Positions 1-5,368 of a stretch of DNA of 8,733 bases are shown piece after piece. Source of the DNA: Brevundimonas sp. (GTDB lineage: Bacteria > Pseudomonadota > Alphaproteobacteria > Caulobacterales > Caulobacteraceae); NCBI GenBank assembly GCA_015234495.1, contig JADGMZ010000006.1:1-8733 (forward strand), written 5' to 3'. Made by a program: the position numbers and the translations under genes. A model generated the notes under the pieces. It had not been told where the DNA came from and did no database searches. It was given only the letters and a program-made list of their open reading frames with translations. Position 1 is the stretch's first letter. Each line of letters opens with the position of its first letter.

Positions 1-512
1 GGCCTGCTACGTCGGTTGCAGGCCTTGTCGAACGGCGCGTCCTTGCGGATCTCCGCCACCGCGATCTCGGGCAGCACCGTGTAGTTCGAAAAGGTCGAGC
101 AGCCCATGTAGTGGGCGATCGCCTGCCCCTTGTAGGAAAACCGCGACGTCCCGTCCGGCATCAGCCCCTTGCCCTGCGTGCCCCGGATGGCGGTGCACAG
201 GTTGGTCTTGCGGCTCAGGCAGCTTTTACATTGCCGGCATTCGGGCGTGTACAGCGGGATCACGTGATCCCCGACGGCGACGCTCGTCACCCCCGGCCCG
301 ACCTCGACCACCACGCCCGCGCCCTCGTGCCCGAGGATCGACGGGAAGATGCCCTCGCTGTCCAGCCCGTCCAGCGTATAGGCGTCGGTGTGGCATACGC
401 CGGTGGCCTTGATCTCGATCAGCACCTCGCCGGCGCGCGGGCCTTCCAGGTCGACCTCGACGATCTCCAGCGGACGTTTGGCCTCGAAGGCGACGGCGGC
501 GCGGGTTTTCAT
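1..512 (-). CDS. frmA: S-(hydroxymethyl)glutathione dehydrogenase (class III alcohol dehydrogenase), N-terminal part
   Basis: This is a zinc-dependent medium-chain dehydrogenase that oxidises S-hydroxymethylglutathione with NAD+ in cytoplasmic formaldehyde detoxification. About 165 of the usual ~370 residues are visible, covering most of the catalytic GroES-like domain. Seen directly are the catalytic zinc ligands C40 (in [12 protein letters not shown]) and H62/E63 (GHEGAG), and the structural zinc cysteines C92, C95, C98 and C106. The class III signature [16 protein letters not shown] is followed by [13 protein letters not shown]. The ATG at 512-510 has a GGAG eight bases upstream. The frame is open to the window edge, but after C165 it reads NRRSR instead of the family's expected Y(I/V)GCG. 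Those last 17 bases look like an inverted junction (see findings). The NAD-binding Rossmann domain lies outside. The gene is divergent from the DUF6498 gene. Family assignment is firm; class III rather than another ADH class rests on the signatures above. Confidence 0.95.
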   Translation of the reverse strand, partial: MKTRAAVAFEAKRPLEIVEVDLEGPRAGEVLIEIKATGVCHTDAYTLDGLDSEGIFPSILGHEGAGVVVEVGPGVTSVAVGDHVIPLYTPECRQCKSCLSRKTNLCTAIRGTQGKGLMPDGTSRFSYKGQAIAHYMGCSTFSNYTVLPEIAVAEIRKDAPFDKACNRRSR

Positions 513-532
513 GGGCGGGTCTCCAATCACGT

Positions 533-597
533 TCCCACTCCCCTTGCGGGAGAAGGTGGCGGGCCGGCGCGAGCCCGGTCCGACGGGTGAGGGGTCG
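533..597. repeat. Interspersed intergenic palindromic repeat (REP-like)
   Basis: This non-coding stretch has the look of short repeats scattered between genes in alphaproteobacteria. It contains two adjacent hairpins, CTCCC-CTTGC-GGGAG near its left end and CGGGC-CGGCGCGA-GCCCG in the middle, and ends in a purine-rich GGTGAGGGG. It lies only about 20 bp upstream of the formaldehyde dehydrogenase start, so it is probably in that gene's leader. Only one copy is in the window; the repeat call rests on recognition of the motif and is not proven here. Confidence 0.55.
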
Positions 598-742
598 CAC
601 CGGTCGCGCAGAGTTTCAAGACCCGCCCGCCGACATCCTCCAGACGGAATCCCGATCCTGCAAAACAGTCTGGCCTCCACGGCCACGCTGTCTATGGTCA
701 GGTCCGGAGGCTCTCCGCGCCTCCCAAGTGCAGGCTGACCGG

Positions 743-1384
743 ATGACACTGGCCCTGAGCGCCACCGCCCGCCGCATCTCCTGGCGCGCCATGGCCTTGA
801 TCGTCGTCGGCAACCTGATCCCGATCTTCGGCGTGCTGTTTCTCGGCTGGGATGCGGCCCAGATCCTCGTCCTCTACTGGGCCGAGAACCTGACCATCGG
901 CCTGCTGACCGTGCCGCGCATCCTCGGCGCCCGGGGCGATGCCTCGACGACTGCCGACCGCCTCGGCCTCGCGGCCTTCTTCGCCGTCCACTACGGCTTC
1001 TTCTGGCTGATGCACGGCGTCTTCGCCTGGACCCTCGCCGGCGAACTCGCGCGCCAGTCTGGCGCCCCGGACGGGGTCTGGGCCGGCACCTTCGGAACCG
1101 GGGACTTCCGCTGGGCGCTGGCCGGTCTCGTCGTCGTGCAGGTGGTCGCCTTCGTGCGCGAGTGGCGGAATTCAGCCCGGCGGCGCTCCGCCCTGCCCCG
1201 CACCGAGATGTTCCGCCCCTACGGCCGGCTCGTCGTCTTGCACCTGACCGTCCTCATCGGCGCCTGGAGCCTCCTCGAACTCGGCGCCCCGGCCTCCACC
1301 GTCATCCTGCTCTGCGTCGGCAAGATGCTGCTGGAGCTGATCACCGAAGCCATCGCCGGCCTGAGGGGCAGACCGGCGGCCTAG
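743..1384 (+). CDS. DUF6498 family integral membrane protein
   Basis: This 213-residue protein is very hydrophobic, with about five or six predicted membrane segments. The first runs from M17 ([17 protein letters not shown]), and others lie near residues 35-55, 75-100, 125-145 and 160-200. DUF6498 hallmarks seen are [12 protein letters not shown] after the first span, [16 protein letters not shown] in the middle, and a C-terminal hydrophobic pair ending in [11 protein letters not shown]. No enzymatic function is known for the family, so none is assigned. The ATG at 743 gives a short basic N-terminus (ATARRISWR) before the first span, which suits membrane topology, but no clear Shine-Dalgarno is visible; the in-frame ATG at 791 is the alternative. 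The reading frame stays open upstream to 587, but that extension is proline- and arginine-rich and looks untranslated. It ends tail to tail with trmJ. Confidence 0.85.
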   Translation: MTLALSATARRISWRAMALIVVGNLIPIFGVLFLGWDAAQILVLYWAENLTIGLLTVPRILGARGDASTTADRLGLAAFFAVHYGFFWLMHGVFAWTLAGELARQSGAPDGVWAGTFGTGDFRWALAGLVVVQVVAFVREWRNSARRRSALPRTEMFRPYGRLVVLHLTVLIGAWSLLELGAPASTVILLCVGKMLLELITEAIAGLRGRPAA

Positions 1385-2157
1385 CCTTCGCCGGCCGCCC
1401 TCTTCGCCGCCAGCTTGGCCAGCACCCGGCCGCGCCCCTTCGCCAGGGCGTGGATCACCCCCCGGAAGGTCGCCACCTCCTGCTCCGAGAACTGGGCTCG
1501 ACCCAGCATGACCCGCAGGTTCTGGCTCATCGACCGCTTCTTCTCCGGCGGATGGAAGAAGCCGCCCTCGTCCAGCTCCGTCTCCAGATGCTCGTACATC
1601 CCGACCAGCAGATCGTTCGACGCCGGCGGATCGCCTTCACGGAAGCGCGGCGGCGGGGCGTCGAGGATCAGCGTCCGCCACTCATAGGCGTTGATCGCCA
1701 CCGCCTGGGCCAGGTTCAGCGAATGGTGCCTCGGGTCGATCGGGATGGTGACGATCCCCTGCGTCAGGGCGATGTCCGTGGTCTCCAGCCCGGCCCGCTC
1801 GCCGCCGAACAACAACCCGACCGCCAGCCCAGACGCCCGGTCGTCATACAGCACCCGCGCCGCTTCGCGCGGGGTGCGCACCGGCATCCGCGTCTCCCGC
1901 GGCCGGGCGGTGGTCGAGAACACGGTGTTCAGGTCGGCGACGGCCTCGGCCACGCTGTCGAACACCTTCACGCCCTCCAGCACCCAGTCGGCGCCCGAAG
2001 CCGTGGCCCACGCCCGGTCCTGCGGCCAGCCGTCACGCGGCGAGACCAGCCTGAGTTCCGACAGACCGAAATTGGCCATCACCCGCGCCACGGCGCCGAT
2101 GTTGTCGGCCAGCTGCGACTTGTCGAGAATTACTACCGGCGGCGCTTGTTCACTCAA
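1381..2157 (-). CDS. trmJ: tRNA (cytidine/uridine-2'-O-)-methyltransferase, TrmJ type (SPOUT/TrmH superfamily)
   Basis: This SPOUT enzyme is predicted to methylate the 2'-OH of nucleotide 32 in the tRNA anticodon loop using S-adenosylmethionine. It has 258 residues, the usual TrmJ length. All three SPOUT motifs are present: NIGAVARVMANFG at 19-31 with candidate catalytic R25, LLFGGERAGL at 115-124, and IPIDPRHHSLNLAQAVAINAYEW at 138-160, the SAM-binding knot. A charged C-terminal extension follows, as in TrmJ. The start must be TTG at 2157-2155, because an in-frame TGA lies two codons upstream inside the adjacent repeat and the first internal Met (M27) would cut motif 1. No good Shine-Dalgarno is visible; GCGGAA abuts the start codon. 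It overlaps the convergent DUF6498 gene by the four bases CTAG. Position 32 as substrate is inferred from the family; other TrmH-group targets are possible. Confidence 0.9.
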   Translation of the reverse strand: MSEQAPPVVILDKSQLADNIGAVARVMANFGLSELRLVSPRDGWPQDRAWATASGADWVLEGVKVFDSVAEAVADLNTVFSTTARPRETRMPVRTPREAARVLYDDRASGLAVGLLFGGERAGLETTDIALTQGIVTIPIDPRHHSLNLAQAVAINAYEWRTLILDAPPPRFREGDPPASNDLLVGMYEHLETELDEGGFFHPPEKKRSMSQNLRVMLGRAQFSEQEVATFRGVIHALAKGRGRVLAKLAAKRAAGEG

Positions 2158-2293
2158 TTCCGCTCATCCCGGCGAAAGCCGGGACCCAGTCCTGTCCAGC
2201 TTGACGCCTGTGTGTCAGGACGACCGTCGTGCCGGTCGTCCAGGTCCGCCCATCCAAAGCACTGGGTCGCGGCTTTCGCCGGGATGAGCGGAA
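2158..2293. repeat. REPIN-like inverted pair of REP sequences
   Basis: Two 33-base arms, 2158-2190 and 2261-2293, are reverse complements with a single mismatch (32 of 33). The left arm itself folds into a 7-bp stem with a GAAA loop (TCCCGGC-GAAA-GCCGGGA, 2167-2184). The right arm carries the same hairpin on the other strand, except for the one mismatch. Between them is a perfect 9-bp hairpin, GGACGACCG (2218-2226) with CGGTCGTCC (2233-2241) around a six-base loop. Two REP units in opposite orientation around a short spacer are the definition of a REPIN, a non-autonomous element mobilised in trans by a RAYT transposase; no RAYT gene is in the window. The element touches the trmJ start codon on one side and lies 15 bp from the nuclease gene's stop on the other. 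Confidence 0.85.
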
Positions 2294-2308
2294 AAGAAAA
2301 GGTCGAAC

Positions 2309-3337
2309 TCAGTCCTCGCCGTACATGGCCAGCCACGGATCGGCCGTCCCCGCCTCGACCTCGGCCACCTTCACCTTCGGCCAGCCGATCTCGTCGTCCG
2401 CCGAATCCCGCCAGGCGAGGATGTAGAGGTCGCGCAGTTCCGACGCGCCTGCCGCCAGCCGCTCGACCACGAAGGCCCCGCCCCGCGCGTCGCCCTCGCC
2501 GAATCCGCCGGCCTTTTCCAGCTGGTAGAAGGGCAGCACCCGCGCCAGCGTCGTCTTCAGATAGGCCGGAACCCGCGCCCGCAGGTCGAATCCGTCCAGC
2601 AGCGGCGCCGTCATCGCCGCCTCGACCATGTCCAGCCGCGCCACCCGCGCCGTGAACGCGCCCTCGAAGGCGCCGTGCGTCTGCCGCGAGGTGGTGAAGC
2701 CTTCGGGATTGGGCACGTCCCGCGACCAGCCGTTGTAGTGGATCGTCGTATGGTGCGGCTGCGCGCCGTCCCCGACGTAATGGCCCAGATACCCCATGTC
2801 GCGCAGGATCAGAGCCTCGCGCCGCAGCCGGTCCTCGCGGTACCAGGCCCGCTTGCCCGGATCGGTCTCGCGCGCCTCCGCGGCGTTCAGGACCCGCCAG
2901 GTGGCGAAGTCGCGCACCAGATGCTGATAGCCGTCCCAGATGGCGTAGGGCAGGTAGCCGGCGTCGTCGACATCGAGCCCGGCGACGGTCAGGGCCGCGT
3001 CATATTCGGATTTCAATCGCGGCAGGGCGTCGATCGACATGCCGCGTTCGTCCATCACCCGGCCCTGGTCGTCCATGTCGACGAAGTGGGCGGTGTCGCG
3101 CTCGCGGTCGTGCGGCTGGCCGGCGCCCTTGGTCCGGTCCGGCTCGCGCGCCAGTTCCCCGACCTCGGCCGCCGCGCCCGGCGTGCGCAGGAAGCCCGGC
3201 AGTTCGTCGGGCAGGGCCCGCACGGCGGCCATGCCGATCAGGCGGTGGCCGGTATTGCCCCAGGCGGAAACGGCGGCGGGAACGGTGACGACGGCCACGG
3301 CGCAGACGGCGGCGACGGCGAGGGCGAGGCGCTTCAC
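2309..3337 (-). CDS. Exported S1/P1 nuclease-like (zinc-dependent phospholipase C fold) enzyme
   Basis: This 342-residue protein has a Sec signal peptide (MKR, then a hydrophobic stretch to A25) with predicted cleavage in VSA|WGN, leaving Trp as the mature N-terminus. In the S1/P1 family that Trp is a zinc ligand. The other ligands appear with P1-like spacing: H31 (WGNTGH), probably D67, H84 (AHFVDMD), H186, D190 and H196 (HYVGDGAQPHH), and the final pair H221/E225. The last ligand is Glu, as in bacterial phospholipase C, where P1 nuclease has Asp. The fold and a three-zinc site are therefore well supported, but the substrate (single-stranded nucleic acid, nucleotide or phospholipid) is undecided. 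It would act in the periplasm or outside the cell. The start is GTG at 3337-3335 with AGGAG seven bases upstream. It lies upstream of trmJ on the same strand, separated by the REPIN. Confidence 0.88.
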   Translation of the reverse strand: MKRLALAVAAVCAVAVVTVPAAVSAWGNTGHRLIGMAAVRALPDELPGFLRTPGAAAEVGELAREPDRTKGAGQPHDRERDTAHFVDMDDQGRVMDERGMSIDALPRLKSEYDAALTVAGLDVDDAGYLPYAIWDGYQHLVRDFATWRVLNAAEARETDPGKRAWYREDRLRREALILRDMGYLGHYVGDGAQPHHTTIHYNGWSRDVPNPEGFTTSRQTHGAFEGAFTARVARLDMVEAAMTAPLLDGFDLRARVPAYLKTTLARVLPFYQLEKAGGFGEGDARGGAFVVERLAAGASELRDLYILAWRDSADDEIGWPKVKVAEVEAGTADPWLAMYGED

Positions 3338-3799
3338 GGGCGGACTCCTGAAGGGGCGACCGCCCGCCTTAACCCATCCCGCCGGCCGTCTCCAGCGGCG
3401 CCGCCTGTGGAAAACTACCGCTGTGTCCGCGCCCGGTTTCTTCTTGCCGGTATTTGCCCGGGGGGTCCGATCGACCCGCCCTTTGTCTTGACCTTAACGC
3501 TTTTTACCGCGGCAAACCCGGCGGTCTGTAGCGAGCCCAAACAGTCGACGGTGCGAATAGCTTTCATGGAAGTAAGCATCGCCTCAAGGCCCGGACAGTC
3601 TCCGAAACGAATACGGTCGATCCGTTGCCAGGAAAAGTAATCATCCGGGATGATCGACTGTCGCCCACCGTCGATCATCCACCGGATGACCGGACAGGGG
3701 GTCGCAGCTGATCTCAAATGGCTGGAAATCGACACATTCCGACGGCAAAAGCCCGCTCGCCGGACGCGTCAGGGGCCGGTGTCTTCGTGAGTCGAATTC
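3338..3799. other. 462-bp intergenic region between divergent genes
   Basis: This spacer lies between the start of the exported nuclease-like gene (minus) and the start of the 3D-domain gene (plus), so it should hold both promoters. No open frame here has convincing protein character. Composition is noticeably less GC-rich from about 3480 to 3740 than in the flanking genes, as expected for promoter DNA. A TTGACC (3488-3493) resembles a -35 box, but I could not find a matching -10 at good spacing. The operator-like dyads at 3641-3689 are listed separately. An untranslated leader or small RNA is possible but unsupported. Confidence 0.6.
3641..3689. promoter_or_regulatory. Paired dyads TCATCC-N-GGATGA / TCATCC-N3-GGATGA
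   Basis: Two short palindromes share the same half-sites: TCATCC-G-GGATGA at 3641-3653 and TCATCC-ACC-GGATGA at 3675-3689, with centres about 35 bp apart. Between them GATCGAC (3652-3658) and GTCGATC (3670-3676) are also inverted, so the whole block 3642-3688 can fold into one long hairpin with a two-base bulge. It lies about 110 bp upstream of the 3D-domain gene. Repeated identical half-sites suit a dimeric regulator's operator. An RNA hairpin is the alternative; no T-run follows on the plus strand, so a plus-strand terminator is unlikely. Confidence 0.45.
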
Positions 3800-4411
3800 A
3801 TGCTCGGCGCCGCCGCTGCACTCGCCCTCGTCTGGGCCATGGCCTTTCCTGCCGTCACCACCGCCGCCGCCGATCCGGTCTCGTACGAGTCCGCCGTCGC
3901 GACCGGACTGGGCGCGGAATCAACGGCCCCTGCAGACGATGGTTCCGACAGCGGCGCGGCGGCCCTGACCGCCGAACAGCAGGCCCTGATGGCCGAAGAG
4001 GCCGACTGGACCGCCCGGGTCAATCTCTACCATGCCGGCGGGGGCGGAGCGACGGGCAACGACAGCCTCGGCTGCCGGCCGATCCCGATGCGCACCATGG
4101 CCGTCGACCCCCGCTACATCCCGCGCCGCACCCGGCTGTTCATCCCCGAGACGGTCGGCATGCGGATGCCCGACGGCACGCTGCACGACGGCTACTGGTA
4201 CGCCTCGGACACCGGCGGCGCCATCAAGGGTCAGAAGATCGACCTCTACACCGGCCACGGCCGCGGCTCGATGCGCCCGGCCATGCGCTTCAACCAGAAG
4301 CGGCTGACCCTCGTCGACGCGGGCCGTTTCGAGGGCTGCCCCCCGTCGTGGGACGCCCAGCCCAGCCAGACCCTGATGGCCTCGGCCTCCACCGGCGTCG
4401 GCTCCCGCTAG
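3800..4411 (+). CDS. Exported 3D domain-containing protein (double-psi beta-barrel)
   Basis: This 203-residue protein has a hydrophobic N-terminus with probable signal cleavage near TAAA|DP (residue 24), then a low-complexity Ala/Asp-rich linker (25-66). A C-terminal 3D domain covers about 91-180. The three aspartates that name the domain are visible: D103 (MAVD), D137 (YASDTGG) and D148 (KIDLY), with GCRPIPMRTMAVDP and GGAIKGQKIDLYTG typical of the family. The fold matches the catalytic barrel of MltA-type lytic transglycosylases and resuscitation-promoting YabE/YuiC-like proteins, so a periplasmic role on peptidoglycan is likely but inferred. Two cysteines (C92, C180) bracket the domain and could pair. 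ATG 3800 is the first start after an in-frame TGA at 3788; there is no clear Shine-Dalgarno, and the signal peptide lacks basic n-region residues, so the true start is somewhat uncertain. Confidence 0.85.
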   Translation: MLGAAAALALVWAMAFPAVTTAAADPVSYESAVATGLGAESTAPADDGSDSGAAALTAEQQALMAEEADWTARVNLYHAGGGGATGNDSLGCRPIPMRTMAVDPRYIPRRTRLFIPETVGMRMPDGTLHDGYWYASDTGGAIKGQKIDLYTGHGRGSMRPAMRFNQKRLTLVDAGRFEGCPPSWDAQPSQTLMASASTGVGSR

Positions 4412-4544
4412 ACCTCCGTGGCGGCCCGGCCTGCTGACCGACTATCGTTCGACGAAATCAGGTTTACCTCCTCCTGATCGAGGGAGCGATCCCATCAGGT
4501 TCGCCAGCCTGCTCGCCTTCCAGGACCCGGGCGACCGCTGACAG

Positions 4545-4868
4545 TCAGAACCGGCGCTTGCCGCTGACCGTCTCGAAGAACATCCGCCAGTCGCCCATCA
4601 GGCTCCACAACGGGTACCGGAAGGTGGCCGGCCGGTTCTTCTCGAAGAAGAAATGCCCCACCCAGGCGAAGCCGTATCCGATCACGGGCATGGCCAGCAG
4701 CCACCACGGATTGAGCGTCACGATCGCCGCCGCCAAGGCCAGCAGCACCAGCCCCGAGCCGATCACATGGATGCGCCGGCACGTCCGGTTGGAGTGCTCG
4801 TGGATGTAGTACGGATAGAAGGCCTCGAACGAGGCGAAGCGTTCGCCCGCCGGCTCTTGCGTGGTCAT
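4545..4868 (-). CDS. DUF962/Mpo1-like family membrane protein
   Basis: This 107-residue protein is a close fit to DUF962, the family of yeast Mpo1, an Fe(II)-dependent dioxygenase that shortens 2-hydroxy fatty acids by alpha-oxidation in membranes. Family hallmarks seen are YYIHEHSNRTCRRIHVIGSG with H23, H25 and H34, and GYGFAWVGHFFFEKNRPATF with H72, followed by YPLWSLMGDWRMFFE. The conserved histidines are the candidate metal ligands. A hydrophobic stretch at 39-71 (probably two spans) separates the motifs. The ATG at 4868 is chosen because the open frame upstream to 4973 is Arg/Gly/Pro-rich and overlaps the next gene. It lies 59 bp downstream of the 55-residue membrane protein on the same strand, so co-transcription is plausible. 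Enzyme activity is inferred from the family only. Confidence 0.88.
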   Translation of the reverse strand: MTTQEPAGERFASFEAFYPYYIHEHSNRTCRRIHVIGSGLVLLALAAAIVTLNPWWLLAMPVIGYGFAWVGHFFFEKNRPATFRYPLWSLMGDWRMFFETVSGKRRF

Positions 4869-4927
4869 CCGGGGACGATGACTCGCCGCGCCGCCGCGGG
4901 CAAGCCGGCGAACTCCGGGCCGGCGGC

Positions 4928-5095
4928 CTAGCCCGGGCGGCCGTCCGGCTGGCGCGTTTCGCTTTCGGGCCATGGCGTGAAGACGTCGTCGATGACGTTC
5001 TCCACCCGCGCCGACTTCAGCGCCGCGGTGACGGCGACGATGGTCAGGACGGCGAAGACGGCGAAGGTCAGCAAGGTGAGGGCGATGCTCGTCAT
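4928..5095 (-). CDS. Small single-span membrane protein, unknown function
   Basis: This 55-residue protein starts at ATG 5095 with GGAG eight bases upstream, a good ribosome binding site that decides the start over an upstream in-frame GTG-type extension. Residues 4-26 form one hydrophobic helix (IALTLLTFAVFAVLTIVAVTAAL), followed by a mixed-charge tail ending in ESETRQPDGRPG. The probable topology is N-out/C-in, because the basic residues K27 and R30 follow the span. I do not recognise the family. It precedes the DUF962 gene by 59 bp on the same strand and could be its partner, or simply a small envelope protein sharing the transcript. The coding signal is modest, but the start site and clean membrane helix support a real gene. 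Confidence 0.65.
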   Translation of the reverse strand: MTSIALTLLTFAVFAVLTIVAVTAALKSARVENVIDDVFTPWPESETRQPDGRPG

Positions 5096-5160
5096 GATAA
5101 AATCTCCGGCAAGGTCAGGATCCGCCCGCGGCCGTCCGGCGGCGGGCATGCGGTGCTCGT

Positions 5161-5188
5161 CCCTGTCCCGGCGCAGGCCGGAACAGGG
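5161..5188. repeat. Palindromic hairpin, REP-like core
   Basis: Twelve-base arms, CCCTGTCCCGGC (5161-5172) and GCCGGAACAGGG (5177-5188), pair at 11 of 12 positions around a GCAG loop. The CCCGGC-loop-GCCGG core resembles the REP hairpin at 2167-2184, so it may be a solitary related unit. It lies between the HxlR regulator's stop and the small membrane protein's start, both on the minus strand. No T-run follows on either strand, which argues against a classical terminator. Confidence 0.5.
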
Positions 5189-5212
5189 CTCAGACCCTTC
5201 GGATCAGACGCA

Positions 5213-5227
5213 GGGGCCGACGGCCCC
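5213..5227. other. Short perfect GC hairpin downstream of the HxlR gene
   Basis: GGGGCC and GGCCCC form a six-bp perfect stem around a GAC loop. It is about 140 bp beyond the HxlR regulator's stop on the minus strand and could end that transcript with the hairpin at 5161-5188, but it lacks a T-run. The rest of the 5096-5368 spacer shows no gene; the AT-rich GATATATC near 5250 might be part of a promoter for the minus-strand genes, without a convincing -35. Confidence 0.3.
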
Positions 5228-5368
5228 GAAGTTGCAGTCGCCGGTACATGCAAGATATATCGGCCGGCAGTGCAAGGAAGTCAAACCGCTGCGACCTTCC
5301 GCGCACCCATCTGTGCAGTCAAAGTGAAATAGTCGGAAGATTTCGGGCCCGCACGGTTGCGCCGCTGC

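Noticed and set aside
706..724. GGAGGC/GCCTCC hairpin just before the DUF6498 start
   Set aside because: The stem is six bp and the GGAGG is over 30 bases from the ATG, so ribosome-site sequestration is not supported.
1162..2655. A 497-residue plus-strand open frame across trmJ and the nuclease gene
   Set aside because: It is an Arg/Pro-rich shadow of two recognised minus-strand genes and runs through the REPIN.
3406..3414. TGTGGAAAA, close to a DnaA box on the opposite strand
   Set aside because: A single one-mismatch copy without neighbours is expected by chance and gives no evidence of an origin.
3415..3735. A 106-residue minus-strand open frame in the long spacer
   Set aside because: It starts at GTG without a ribosome binding site, has no recognisable motif, and crosses the dyad block; it is probably promoter DNA.
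4457..4491. Overlapping small hairpins (ATCAGG/CCTGAT and GATCG/CGATC) and an ACCTCCT stretch, matching the anti-Shine-Dalgarno, after the 3D-domain gene
   Set aside because: Stems are only five to six bp with no T-run. The minus-strand AGGAGGT has no usable start codon and only a 17-codon CTG frame, so neither a terminator nor a gene is supported.
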